64,000 bases of DNA. It comes from Lunularia cruciata. Lineage: Eukaryota; Streptophyta; Marchantiopsida; Lunulariales; Lunulariaceae. The notes under the pieces are model-generated. The model searched no databases. It saw nothing but the letters and a program-made list of their open reading frames with translations, and had not been told where the DNA came from. How positions within the stretch are numbered: position 1 is the first letter of the stretch; each line of letters opens with the position of its first letter. The position numbers were made by a program, and so were the translations under genes. Below are positions 36,623 to 49,700 of this stretch, piece by piece. The stretch spans positions 37,820,001 to 37,884,000 of the forward strand of contig OX419757.1 in NCBI GenBank assembly GCA_948567375.1. The letters are read 5' to 3'.

Positions 36623-39600
36623 CTACCGCCTCTGGAAATTTAAGAACCTGATGGAAAAAGCAAAAATACCCCAAAAGAGGCAGGAAAATCCCAGTAGAAC
36701 TATCACAACATAGCCCAACCAATCATGTCGATAACCCAAGTAGCTGTGTATGTATTCTCTGACTGGCACTGCATTGGGAGGTTGCATCACTGTCTCCACA
36801 TCTCCCAGTTGCGATGTTATAAGACCGTATAGGGTCCAAGAAACAGGTGATATCCAATAACACCAGACCCACCAACCGGGAATTAACTGCATACAAGTAG
36901 AACCTCCAGAGTCAAATTAAAGTAGACAGGAGACCACTACATCATTATAAGAGGTTTTTAGAGGATAAATTATAAGAAAATTAGAATAGAGTGTTTCTTA
37001 ACCCTCATCGTTAAACAGAAGTGCAACATTTCTTGTAAAGATATCAAACTATCCTGTTAATTGTATTCTGTCTGTTTTTTTAAAATTATACATAAAAATG
37101 ATAACTTACCGGTCTGGGGATTAAGAAACCAGAAAACAAGTTCCAAATGGAATAACATGAAGAGGAGATAACTGCTGCCAACTGTTGTGATGGAGTGAGA
37201 CCAACGGCCATCATGCCGTAAAATGTGAAGTAGGAGAACGTCAGAAACATGAACAGGAAGTACCAAAAGAACTTGGCTGCAGGCAATGAGAAGAAACATT
37301 CGTTAGTCATAACCGCTTGTCATTATCCCTATACTATTTACTGAAACAAAATCTATATAAACCGTTAGTTAGCGCGAATCGTCACATGCCCACAGACTAG
37401 TTTAAAATTAGAGATAAAAGTGAGATGAAACCTCCGGGAGACTATCTCATCACGGATAGCAATGCTTACCCGCAGTCCATTCAAAGTGGATCATAGAGTA
37501 GGTGATTACACTGTATACCAGAGTCTGAATAAAAACATAAGGTATCTCTATTGCTCCCTGAGAAACAACAAAAAGTACAGAGTCAGAAGCTGCACTTTCT
37601 CTTGGTTTTTGTTAGTCATTATAAAGTTCATTATAGATGATCAGGCGCTGAAAAAATATACATGTAAATTCTAAAGACTTAAAACTTCAAAAGAAATTAC
37701 CTGCGCAATCGCGTAAGGGAAACTCGAGTACATGCCAGCGGCTCTCTCCCGGTAAAATACTGATCGTTCCACTGCGACTACAGGTTGGACACTGGAAGCA
37801 TTATTGACTCCCAAGAAAAGAACGGCTGCGTAGAGCGCACCCATTACGTTCGAAACGTCCTGCTGAGTGTTTCTGGAAAATTTACCAAATTTCGTTATTA
37901 ATCTCTAAAATATGGAGTTGCCTGAATCAGCTCTCAAGACGTTGAACTATTTACTACAAAAAGAAGAGTCACCTCATGCTCATCTATGCCAGCTCGAAGA
38001 AATAGATCACATTTTAATACCTTTCCGATCCACGGTCCCAAAATATAGACCCAAAAATGATTGCACAAATTGTAGTGAAAAAGAATCGCACTGCATTGTA
38101 ATAAGGACTTCGCCAGTACGTAAGACTTTGTTTCCAAAAACAAGCCAATAATTGCGTTCTGAAAGAACGCGAATATACTGTCGGAAAGCGTAGGTCTTCG
38201 GCCCCATCTTGAGGTACACTCAACTCGTGGATCAGAGCCTCATTCCTCCTGGAAGTGAAGAAAAAATCAGCTTAAATATGATAAATCGATAAATTGACAA
38301 TCTTACCACTGCAGATTCGCAGAGAAGATAGATGGATTCACAAAACCTTTATGAGGTAGTGTTATCATTTACCTGAACAGATCAGAAGTCCGGTAGATAT
38401 CAGCGAAGTCTTTGCTCAGAGCATCTTCTTTGGCTGGAGTGGTGATATCGAGCATCCATGTTGCTGGGTTATACCCATCTACAATTGGTTCAACTCCCTC
38501 AACTGCCTGCGTACCGCAAGTAAATTCTTTACTCGTAAGTTCATGAGAAGGGAAGAAATTCAATATAAGAGAAACACCTGCGTAATACTGAAGTTCCATT
38601 GTTATTTCGCGGTCTCTAGCATATCAGGCAACTTATGCTAGCATATATATGTATTTCAAGCAAAAATGTTATCACGTGAAATTGTCCGTGAGTGTTATTT
38701 AGACCGCACAGGAATGTGCACAAACAACTACCTGGAAATATTCCACCAAATCAGATGATTCTCTGCCAAGGGGTCCTGCGTAGATAACTTCCCCGCCGCG
38801 TTTCATCAGCAAGAGCTGCACATACACGCCGTTTTGAATGGTTAGCTTGAGCCATCCTGGATAACAGACATTTTCTATAGGAAGGAGATAAATCGCAGTT
38901 ATGGTGGAAGATCACGATAGAAAAGTTAGTGATTGTAGCATACTTCATCAAAAGCCTCGAAAATGTCAATGCTTGGTTGATGGATCGTGCAGACAACAGT
39001 CCTTCCTGTGTCCACGGTGTTACGGACAGTTCGCATGACAATTGCAGCAGCTCGAGCATCAAGACCAGAAGTAGGTTCATCCATGAAAATGATGGAGGGA
39101 TTTGAAACGAGTTCCACAGCAATAGTGAGTCGTTTCCTTTGCTCTGTAGAAAGACCAGTGCTGCCAGGCAATCCAACAAGTGCCTGTCTGAGAGGTGTCA
39201 ACTCCACAAGCTCCATTACTTCCTGCACGAAGGCCTGAAATTTGCACGAGACATAAGATCATAATCAGTTCCTTCCCTGAGTAGTAGCAATCGAAACATA
39301 TTATACAACCATATCCCGATTGCACTCGAACTTACTTCTCTCGTTTCAGCATCTACGGACTTTGGAAGCCGCAGCCATGCCGAATAGCTCAAGGACTCGT
39401 ACACGGTCACTTGTGGAGAATGAATGTCGGTCTGCTCCACGTATCCTGAAACGCGTGCGAATGTTTCCTGCTGCTTCGAGTATCCAGATACTCTGATGTC
39501 ACCGTCAATATAACCACCTGTCTTCCTTCCAGCGAGAACATCCATCAATGTTGTTTTACCGGCGCCACTCACACCGACCAGTGCAGTCAATACGCCGGGC

Positions 39601-42600
39601 CTGAATGCGCCACTTACATTTCTCAGGAGCTGCAGACGATCCTCTGGAACACCCTTCCTTTTCATCTCCTGCGCGTTCGAAAGATGGAAATAAATAATCT
39701 ACACTTATAATTCATTCAACAGAGTAGAAAATACGACGTCGACATGTCAATTCAATTTTGTCATTTCGGCATTTATTTAGATTTCAAGACTAAAGGAGTT
39801 CAGCGATTGCTCACACGAGGCATGTCAACGAAGTAGGAGACGTCGTGAAATGTGAGAGCAAGAGGTCGGAAAGGCAATATCATTCCGTTCTTTCCGCCAC
39901 CTTTCTCCTCCTCGTCCTTCTTCTGGGGGAAGTTGCTCCCTATTTCCTGTTGTGACGTACTGAATGATCTGACCCGACAAATCTTATCCATTTCAATTGT
40001 GTGAAATTTTCCACTTACTGATTCTTCGCCATCACGATCGGCACCTTTCTCTCGAACAACATCTTCGGGCAAAACCGCTTGAGGTCTGTCAAGAGCTGGT
40101 CGAATCAAGCGAGGAATGTGGGTAAGTAGATATGCAAGGCTAAAATAATTACGAAATTTGATGTAATTCAGCTTTCTTCTCGAAATGTAGAGATTGACAG
40201 AACGAAATTGCTACTTGTGGTTATAGAACTCTAGAAGATCATGAGAAGACTCAGGTACAATTCGAGTTTGGTTAATGCGCTTACGCTTCAAATAAGTGAG
40301 CGCGAAGGTGACTAGGAGGTTGAATAGGATGATGAAACCGATTAAAGCGCCGATATTCGTCCAAAACCAGAAAGGTTTCGTAAAAAGGCCACGAGGTTCA
40401 AGTATATTCAAGTAGAGCGGTCGCCCATTGACGGGGCTAGGCTGCATATGTGCATCGTAATTGAAATTGATCAGTAGATATACACGTGAGGTTATCAATG
40501 AATGTATCGAACCATCTTAACATCAATTCTACTGATTAAGCACGAAACGACATAAAGGACAGTCTTACTTTTCTCCATCGAGGAGCGAGGAACTCATTAA
40601 CAGCGATAGCGTTTTGAGCGTAAGAAAGTGGTGAAATCCAGAAGGCCCAGACCCACCACGCAGGTATAGATTCTGCGGTCGCATATTGAGATTTTCTAGT
40701 TAGCTTATAATCTTCTGAATGACCATTCGGACAAATAGATCATCCAAAGTCTTGTGGAATAATCCAGCCCTAGGTCTACAGTTGGGACAACTAGACTAAC
40801 GAGGTGAAATACTTTTTGGAGTAAAACTTTGAGTTGATATGCGAGATAAAGATAGATCCTACCTTTCGAGAGAACGAATCCACCGAGAAGGAACACTACA
40901 AGGAGGGAAAATGAACCAAACGTATTTGCAATAACCATCGACCGTCCCAAAGCTCCAATTAGACGAAACAGACTGATTGCCATCTGATGCATTAAGAAGA
41001 GTAGCAGGTAGTACCGGAAGAATCTATTCACAAAAGACACGAACCACAACGCAAACACAGGTTCAACAAATGTCAAGAGATATTTCCTTAAATTGAATCC
41101 CAAAATTCGAACATCTTGCACAAGTCAACATTTGCATCAGTTCAAAGCTGTACCTCCCAACATTTGGGTCGAGACCCACTGTGTAATACACGATACATGA
41201 CCAGATAAGCGCTTCGAGAATGGAGTACGGCAATCGCAGCAACGAGTTCGCAGCAACAAAAGCCCAACCAGGATAGAAATAATTATCCCGCTGCTTGTAA
41301 AACACCGGAAGTCGTCCCACAGTGATGGCCAGCTCTGAAAATCCATTAAACATCATGTGGATCAACGCGAAAAACAGTGTGCTGAGGTATAGAGAACCGT
41401 TGGTTTCATCAGTTGGACTAAGTGTTGTTCTCAAGAACACAGTAGCCGTAAGAAATCCCACAAACACCACCTGCAACACACGGAACCCTTATCAGGCAAA
41501 TGAATAACCAGATAGGGAATTTCATTCCCAACATTGTACGAAAATCGTTCTCTTGGAACGCACGTAAACGAACATGTAAACAAAATTGATGAACAAGACA
41601 TTACCTGACAAGTTCGGAAGATGTACAAGAAGCCGTGTCTCTTCATCAATAGCACTTCTCTTGCCAAACAGGCTTTGAAAATATGCCATCGACCTAGCGC
41701 GTATCGTTTTCTCACAAGAGCGCTGGGGTGAGTTTTGCTCTTTTCATACGGTAAAGCCAAGTAATTTTGCAAATCTCGTCCAGCTTGATGATCCCTAAAT
41801 GCGGCAGCTAATTGAGAGACAGGAATAAACTGATACGGCCTGCTCTTGTCTGCCCAATACTGGGCCTGATCTTTCCTTGAAGTTACCTGTACAAGACGCC
41901 GGAACATGACAAAAGCGCGATAACATGAATAATGTACACGAATCACCACGAAACGATATTGACGCGACGTAGTTTATAATTAAAATTGTGTAGGGGCTAT
42001 TTAGTTCTTATCTCCTGAAGGAAGTGCGCAACTCCCTTCCGATGCGGAAGCTTGAATCACAAACTTTCGTATTACGCCAGTACAGGCATGATAACGAAAT
42101 TATATGAAAATACATGCCAGGCCGTCTTTAAATGGCTGAATTTGTGTGGAAGCTATTTGACACTTACCTCCTGAAGGAAGTCCGCAACTCCCTTTCGCGG
42201 TGGAAGCTTAAATCCCAAACTTCCAAAGAATTCCAGGACATTCTCTCGTGGGCCGAGGTATACTATGTGGCCTTCTGCTAGAAGCATTATGTCGTCAAAG
42301 AGATTAAATGTTTCAGGTGCAGGCTGTAAGAGGGCCATGAGAACGGTTCCCTGTAAAAGATGCGTGAAATTTCGCAGACACTTCACAATCTGGAATGTTG
42401 TGGAACTGTCCAATCCAGTTGAAATTTCATCCGCAAAGAGTGTTTTCTTGGGTCCAACAATCATTTCACCTGCACCAGTCGAACTATGATTAGAACCCAG
42501 CACTTCCGTATTAAAGATTCACAAATTTACATTCACTCGAGCGAGGAGCATGGACTTCAGAAATCTCGCGTACCAGAAGTTACTCGCTTCTTCTGTCCAC

Positions 42601-45362
42601 CGGAGATACCCCGTACCATCTCATTTCCAACCAGAATATCGGCACATATGTCAAGGCCGAGAACTTTCATAATGTAGTCCGTATTGATACTATGCTTTCC
42701 CCCTTCAAGCGAAACACCCTGTTACAACAGATAACAGCATTTAGCAATGTCAACTTTCGTCCGCGTGCTTTCATCTCGTAACCGCTGTACATTGCGTAAC
42801 TGGGGGTGACTCGTACATGCTACTTTTATAACTGCCTACCTTCATGAAGGCATCAATATGTGGGCTTGGTTTGATGTTTTGAGCTTTCTCACGCCGTGCC
42901 AACTCCGCCATCATCTCTGCTCACCGTCATAAATCTCAAGATCAGCACAATTGCCGATCCATCTCGGAACTCGACGAGAGTATACCATAACTTAAAAACT
43001 GCAACCTGTATCATAGTAGAGATCTAACCAACTGGAAATTTGAATTTCACCAATTGATCCGCTTTAGAATCCCATAGCAACAAATAACCAGAGAAATTCT
43101 TGTAGAACTTACCGTATTTATATCCGACGCCTTGAACCCGAGCAGCGAAATCTATTGTCTCACGAACTGTGAGCTCACCGATATGGTTGTCGTTTTGACT
43201 GATATAAGCGGACGTTCGTTGCGGTATGAAGTCGTTCATCACTCGGCCATTGTAAGTGATTTTCCCTACTCTCTGTATATTATTGTAAGTGACACAACAT
43301 GAGGATGTTTACAAAACGACATGGCCAGACGAAGGATCAGAATGTTCGAGACTACCCGCATCCAGAGTTTGATCATTTTTATAAACTTCATATTTCTAAT
43401 TCAAATATTTCTAATCCGACTATTCCAGTAATTGCAAGTTGTTAAACTTCTCAATCAACAGGGACCATTGATACAGAGTGAGTAAACGGAACTTGCAGTG
43501 AAGGTAACTAACCCTTAGCCTACTATCCAGCTTCCCGGCTAGAGCCAGCAGCAGCGTTGTCTTTCCAGCACCAGGTGGCCCCAACAACAACGTCATTCTG
43601 CATGAGACGTATCCAACCGCTCACTTAAAATACTCGAGGGACAGGCCAAGGTCCATCCATGCACGTCAGGGTCCATCCACAATGATCTAATCTAATTATG
43701 CTAAAGGATTGAATATTTACCTTCCAGGAATCACAGCCCCGCTGATATCATTCAGTATCGGGAAGTCGCGCCTGTTTCCCCGGAGTATATTTAATTTTGT
43801 CAAAAATCCCTGAAATTTTTTGAATACCACACATCAAACTTGGCGGCTGAACCTCTCACAGCACAGTGCTCATGAATGTTGCGCTTCTAGTAGCGTAAAC
43901 ACCCAGGTTCAAAACCGGTAAATAATATCCCACACCGCATTCGGAGCATGTACAAAATTGGAGGATGCTTGTCTACGCAGTCATTTATATCCTCCGTCGC
44001 TACGATGCCGATGATTAGTCTGTGCGTGCTTTTGCATTTTAGTCTGTGCATGCTCACAAGGTTAAATGTAATCGGCAAGAGGATTTGCTGCAAAAGGTCA
44101 CTGGAGAAGCTTCCGCAAGTTCTATAAAATGGTAACTTCAAATTCAATCGGGCTCCTGTGAGCGCGATGCTTAGTAATCTGAAACGTCCGTGACCTTCCA
44201 GCATACTCTCAAATATCAGATAGTCACAGGAGACAACGAAGACGGCTCATGTAACAGATGGTGGCGCAGTTCCATGGGTGATTCATACAGAGGTGACGTT
44301 AAGGTTCCTGATGAAGTACGTCCCTGCTGTAAAGCGCTCCGATATTGTCAATCTTCAAGACTACAGCAGCGACTAATATAAACGGGTTTGACAAAATGGA
44401 TGATCTTTTACTTCTAGCCCCTACTGATTACCTACTTCTGCTACAGACTCCTGCTGCAACTTAAATACTGTGCACTGCTAACAAAATACGTCGTTTGAAA
44501 ATGGAATGATCGGTCCCCTATCTAATTTGTACGTGACTGCGTGTCGTTGAATCAAAACGCACTATACATCTCGGCAACGGTCATTTATTTGTACATTTTC
44601 TGGATGCAACTTGACATTGCAGAAACATTCGTCCCTTACCTCGACAATATTGAGAGCAAAGTTAGGCAGTGTGGGAAGTGCTCGGCTCCCGACGTGAACA
44701 TCCGCGTTAACCCGCAAATTCTCAAAACGGACTTCGACCGTTGGAAGCTCAATGTTAACCCTACACGACGCAAGTTTTCCACTCCAGTCAAAATTTTACA
44801 ACCCGGCAAGCAGACGAGAGGCCAATTAGAAGCAAAGAAGAAGCAAAACCGATCGAGGAGTTGCAATTGAGCTCATGATAAATTTAGATCAGGAACGAAG
44901 AGACACTGACCTTCGCAAGCGTTCTTGTATTTCGTGTAGAAGTATCTCATTATTCTGCTCTTTAGTTCCGAACACCTTCTCCACAACCTTATACCGCTGT
45001 TGCTTATTAAGCTTCCGGATATCAACATGGTCTCCTTGAAACTTCCGTCTGTTTCCCTCTACGTGACCGTCCACTTCATGATCACCGGCATGTACATCTC
45101 CATCTCCATTTCTGTCTCCATCTTCATGACTTCTCCTGGAATTCATCAGCTCCATATCGAGGTATGCTAAGTGCATTCTCTGCACAGTCGGCAATCGCTG
45201 AAGCGCGGCCCACTTTAGGTCCTCAAAATCATCCTCGTCCATCTCCATACTGGACCTCTGTGCAAAAGGATTCTTCCCTTCTCCTGTATCGAGCCATTGG
45301 CGCTTCCCACCATGCTTTCTCTCGAACCAAATACTGCCCTCAGGGGCTGTGGCCTCCGCCAT
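36623..45362 (-). CDS. Full-size PDR-type ABCG transporter, 24 exons, 1473 aa
   Basis: A plasma-membrane-type pleiotropic drug resistance exporter with NBD1-TMD1-NBD2-TMD2 order. Exons, 5' to 3' on the minus strand: 45362-44911, 44760-44640, 43809-43721, 43597-43513, 43272-43113, 42916-42840, 42718-42574, 42469-42168, 41886-41605, 41470-41154, 41023-40863, 40672-40569, 40441-40285, 40095-40019, 39946-39815, 39668-39336, 39234-38944, 38815-38732, 38506-38373, 38248-38021, 37872-37701, 37557-37470, 37276-37110, 36886-36623. All are GT-AG and in phase (4422 nt). The N-terminus has [14 protein letters not shown], typical of PDRs. NBD1: Walker [10 protein letters not shown] (227-235), signature GISGGQKKR, Walker B LFADE (D390, E391). 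NBD2: GVSGAGKTT (919-927), signature GLSTEQRKR (1025-1033), [13 protein letters not shown] (D1050). TMD1 contains [14 protein letters not shown]2 contains [16 protein letters not shown]; the C-terminus is IRFLNFQRR. Length fits the family (about 1400-1500). The substrate cannot be predicted. Confidence 0.95.
41985..42070 (-). pseudogene. Degenerate duplicate of the exon 8 3' end inside intron 8 of the ABCG gene
   Basis: The plus-strand stretch from 'ctatttagttcttatctcct' through 'gaaggaagtgcgcaactccc' to 'ttgaatcacaaactttcg' repeats the real exon 8 end at about 42142-42225 with roughly ten differences in the best 63 bases, at a 156-base offset. The real donor (minus-strand GAG|GTAAGTG) is changed to GAG|ATAAG in the duplicate, so it cannot serve as the donor. 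It is a partial exon-intron duplication that has since decayed, and the reading frame of the true transcript is unaffected. Confidence 0.8.
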
Positions 45363-46272
45363 CGGACAACGCTCTCTCTTCCTTCTCCAATTTTCGCAAT
45401 TTTGCCCTTCAAATTCTTCCTCCTCCTCCTCCTCTTCCTCGGCGCCTGAGCTTCTCCTATTTGTACTAGTATGATGGAACCTGTGTGTATCATGCATTTG
45501 AAGCTCATGGATCTATCGCATGCCTGCCTGCCCGCTGCATCTACCGATCTCATCGTCGCGATCGCCGTCGACTGTGCCATGGGGGGCCCCACGTTCTGGT
45601 TTCGTATGTCGGCGCAGCGCCATCGCTCGACCGGCTTTCCAGGGCTGCTGCTTCTAGAACGATGCTGTATCTTTTACCTTAGCCGAGCGAATCCGATCTC
45701 CCCGGTGCCGTGAAGTTCAAAATAGTGCAAAGTAAACTGGAGGCTCCGCGAGAGGTTCAAGGTCTTCTCCACGGTCCTCTATAATTTCGAACTCTCTGAC
45801 CTGAGAAATCCCTATTGCCTTCGGTTGCCTAGTGCTGCTGCCAAAGGACGGTTGGCAGTTTTATGATTATCACTAAGCTCCTGTTAATTGGTGACAAACG
45901 GCGATTGGCAGTTCCCGACTGTCCGTCAAATCTTGCTTAGAGTTGCCAAACGACGAAAGGCAGTAGATTCCTGTTTATATCAAAGTATTTCAGGTTTAGA
46001 CTGGTATTTTAGTGGATGCATTTGTAATTTAGTAAATCGTCAGGGAAAAAAGGAGCAGGTAGTATCTCGCATCGGTAATGAATGCAACGTGTGCGTTTAT
46101 TGGTACAGGACCTATGGGGCACACGTTAGTGCACGAAATTTTGATGACCAAGGAGCGCTCCGTGCTGACAAGCCGGTAAAGTCGATCTCAGACAGTTGGG
46201 GTATCAGTTTCCGTCACCTGGATTTCTTCGGTTGCGGCTGTTGAGTTAGTTAAATGATTGGCATGGTCACAT
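45363..46272 (-). promoter_or_regulatory. Upstream region and probable 5' UTR of the ABCG gene
   Basis: The frame of exon 1 stays open upstream of the ATG at 45362 to about 45497, through a GAG-rich stretch (45417-45443), but without the conserved N-terminal features, so the 45362 start is preferred. Further up, overlapping ORFs on both strands are not conserved. A repeated motif 'acggcgattggcag' / 'ggacggttggcag' (45848-45911) shows local duplication. The promoter call is from position only. Confidence 0.35.
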
Positions 46273-46356
46273 GTCCCTTCGGATACATCCGTTAAATTGG
46301 AACGATACAGAAAAGATTAGCATGGCGCCTGCGCAAGGATGACACGCCACAAGTGT
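46273..46356 (+). ncRNA. U6 snRNA pseudogene, 3'-truncated
   Basis: The order gtcccttcgg, acatccg, ttggaacgatacag, aagattagcatggc, cctgcgcaaggatgacacgc is U6 spliceosomal RNA from its 5' stem-loop through the region pairing with U4 and into the internal stem-loop. Differences from plant U6 are clear: the 5' stem reads ttcggatac instead of ttcggggac, one base is lost in the following A run, the invariant ACAGAGA box reads ACAGAAA, and ggcgcc replaces ggcccc. The expected 3' part after 'gacacgc' is missing. Upstream I see no plant USE element (RTCCCACATCG) or TATA box at the usual spacing. It is therefore almost certainly a dead copy. Confidence 0.88.
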
Positions 46357-46720
46357 GTGTTCCCTCTGCTGCGCTGATTCAATCCATCCAGTCCTTTTCT
46401 TCAACCTGTCTTGTGAGGCAGTCAGAGGCATGAGTTGTATGTCGCAACGTAATATTTATCGATCTTCTCAAGTGGAGGAGATCTGACTCACACAAATGCA
46501 TCCCTACTCCATCCGGCAGAAAGGAGCGGAAGACAGCGACCACTTGGTATACTTTCATGTAGGTAGGATTTGATAACCCCTCAGACGAAAGAGATGAGAA
46601 GGTTGCCACTATTATCGTGCATTGACTAGAAGGTCCGCTTATATAGCTCGATACAGCACGGCTTCAGTAATCCAGAATTTCATCGACATTTTCTCCCATT
46701 GCCTATCTTCAAGTCGGGCA
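46357..46720. other. Short intergenic stretch with no gene seen
   Basis: Sequence between the U6 copy and the C-run tract. The minus-strand ORF at 46379-46609 has no recognisable motif. Confidence 0.4.
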
Positions 46721-46754
46721 GCGCCCCCCCCCGCCCCCCGCCCCCCGCCCCCCG
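46721..46754. repeat. C-run tract (four long C runs broken by single G)
   Basis: Runs of about 9, 6, 6 and 6 C, separated by single G bases (gcgccccccccc-gcccccc-gcccccc-gcccccc), form a CCCCCCG-type repeat. The minus strand meets the usual criterion for a G-quadruplex (four G runs with one-base loops) and the plus strand for an i-motif. It is the strongest such tract in the window. Confidence 0.9.
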
Positions 46755-49700
46755 GGAGGACCAACTCCAACCATCAACCAGACCCCTTCATAGGTTACCA
46801 GTCAAGTTAACGTTATGGCTCAGACACTTCGTAAGCGGCAACGCATAAGTGACATCAGTGAGAACGCATTTGCCATGGAACGGATTCCCGATCTGACTAT
46901 ATGGTAATCGTCATGATAGCGGTTTTACTCTCTTCTTGATCCAAGGTAAGCGTGAAAATTTCGCTGACGTGGGTATTGTCACGTCTCATTGGTGGCCCAC
47001 ATAAAGCGCTAATGACACGCATCCTGGCTGATAGCAGGGACCGTGCAGAAAAGCATATCTACGTCGCCTGACAATGAACAGACACGGCGGCACTGCTGGT
47101 TTGCACATCTAATAACAGTGCAGTTTCGTTGAATTCTCAGTCAGCTACAGTAGCAATTGACCTTACGTCAACGATAGGCTAGAACAATCAGAAGAACCTG
47201 CTGTCTCTTCACGGTACCAAACTAACCTTATTGTGGTTTCTTTTGACTTCACAGGCGAACCGTAGACTGTCTCCCGGCTCGAGTCGAGTTCCCTTGCAAG
47301 GCGATCCGTAAAGTGCCCACAAGAATAGTTTTGGCCTTCGTCTAGAAGATGTTTGGTGTCCATACACTTGGCTGACTTATATGAGTTCGCGTCAATCCTC
47401 TCGTCGCCGTGCTGTCTTATTTGCGTCCGGCCAGCATTGGTTCGTTTCTAGTCCAGAAGTAGGAGAAAGACGTAGAGAAACAGCAATAGTAGTTTCTGTC
47501 TAAGTTTGATTGTGGGGCAAACACTCTTAAGATGGTGCACTTTTTCATTATTCAACAGCCAGGTAAGCAATTGAAGTTGTAACAGCATAAAGTTCCTTGT
47601 TTGTGAAAACGTTCTGCACATGGTGTGAGAAGATAAGCCTTGCGAGGCATGGACTTCGTCTAGATCTTGAAAACTCTATCGTGCATTTCCCATAATTTGC
47701 AAAAGTAGAAACATTGTCAAGAGTTAAGCTCCAACTATGAGACTTGAGTCTTATTCAATTCCGTCGCACAAGACAGTCTGTAAGTGTGTCCAAAAGGAGC
47801 TCCAAGACGTTGTGGAAAGAAATAGAGAAGTTATTGCCGTGGCACTGGGTGCTCTCCACTCAACACCCACTCGAACTTGAAATACAGATAACAAGGTTGT
47901 TGGAATCATATACAAGTTTCAGCTGCAATCACGTGTAGATGTACATAGAGAGAAGAAACTTCAGTCACTGTGATGTAATTTGATGAAGAAAGGAAAAGAT
48001 TATGTAGTTCGTTAAGAGGGAATATTGGGGTACGGTATAAAATTCTTCATTTACATTTGCTGGACAAACACATGAATATTATGAACATTGCGTAATGGCC
48101 ATCTTCTTCGGTTCTAGATTGCTGAATCTCAGGACTAAACAACCTCCCTCGGCTATTGGCAGGAATAAATGAGGTCCATGCGGATAATCCCCGAGACGAA
48201 AGGATTGTGCCGTCTCACCGTCGTCTTACGACTGTAACACATGCATGCACATCTTCTTCAACAACGTGCGCAATAGCTAGCAAATAAGGTTATATTGCTA
48301 TAGCTAGCAAATAAGGTATGCAAGTTCCTGTATTCTCAAGTGAGCTCTTATCGTCTTAAATGGTTAAATATGGAATCAAACAACATGATGCATCACAGGA
48401 GTTTGAAGACACTGCAAAGCAAAATTGGAAGTGATAACATGTTCACATAAGTCGCAGTCACACATGGGGTAGAAAATTGGGATTTAGAGACCCCCGAGTT
48501 TGTAACGCCCCACATAAGGGACCAACAAAAGAATTTCCCTTTATGTTAGCCTAGTCTCGTCTAGAACATTGGCTTCGAGATTTTTCACAAAATCCAGCCA
48601 GTTGGTTGATTACAAAGAAGCGATCCCAATGAATTGTTATTCATATGAGGATTTTGTTTCACTTCCAGTCGTGCTATTGACCGGTCTATAACCTGCCATA
48701 CTTGGTCTCTGGCGAAGAAGTTCTAGGTTTAAGGGATGTTGGAATAGTGTCACCTGATGAAAGAAAGAAACCTACGTTAGCCATCCCTGGCCAGCGGATA
48801 TTTGGTCTAATTTAAGATACCCTCTACAAGGTATCATTACCACAAAATCAGTGAGTACTCACGGGACCCTGTACTTAATTAAGTCATAAAATCCCAATCA
48901 ATCAAGGGTCTTTCAACACGCCACGAAGTTTACTGAGAGTCTGCCAGGAGATCCCACGAGTAGTTTAAATCCTGCAGACGTCCATCAATCTAGAACATCT
49001 GGACTTAAAATATTTACTGATATACCAGGAGGCTGCACGCGAAGTTCAAGACCATGTTAGCAAGCTTGAGTTGTATCTATTTTGATAGAGGAGGCTGAAA
49101 AGTGCTGGGTGGCCAATCAGGGAACTAACCACTGTTTTGCTTTTTGGAGCAAATTTGTTACCTGGCAGATGATCGATGTTGCCGGAAAGAACGGGCATGC
49201 AAGGGAGTCCACATATGCACGCTCAGACCTAGAACTAACTCGTCGATCAATGAATTGGCTAAGCGAAAAGGACTTGTGAATGCACATCCATCTTCTTCTC
49301 TCAACTCCATTCCATGGCCACGTCGATTCAGTATACTTCTATGTATCCGAAGTTCCCGAGAGTTCTTATCATCTTCCATCACCCGCTGCAAGTAAGGCAT
49401 GTGTACGTGACCAAGTCGTTAAATAGATTATGTGCCGAGCGAAAAGGTTCGAAACACTATCTGCGAGCAAGATTTTGAACTTGAGGTTTAACTGTGTTTA
49501 GCTGCTACAGTAGGCCATAAATAGTGGGCCGCCGAGGTGCTTGTCCGTAACTTTCAGTTAGGACTAGTTCTCTTTTTGAACAAGACACCGATTTGATCTG
49601 CCAAGCCGTCATTCTGAAAGGTAAAGACCTTCCAGTCAATCCCATTCCCTCCACAAACTTCAGAGCACAATACATGAACATGGCCTAGGCCTCCTGCTTT

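Noticed and set aside
40209-40284. Extension of ABCG exon 13 to an in-frame stop, which would truncate the protein
   Set aside because: The donor at 40284/40285 and the acceptor before 40095 give [17 protein letters not shown], the usual family sequence. The extension is intron.
42001-42070. U12-type (AT-AC) intron donor in the duplicated ABCG exon end
   Set aside because: The sequence after GAG is ATAAG, not the ATATCC expected for a U12 donor, and the canonical donor at 42167 is intact.
44636-44866. Possible frameshift in the ABCG gene, because an alternative frame gives RRVGLTL just before the second exon
   Set aside because: An acceptor tag at 44762-44761 joins exon 1 (phase 2) to exon 2 in frame as [16 protein letters not shown], which fits the family without any indel.
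45164-45713. Plus-strand ORFs over the 5' end of the ABCG gene
   Set aside because: They are antisense shadows of exon 1 and its leader, rich in complement of GAG repeats, with no conserved motif.
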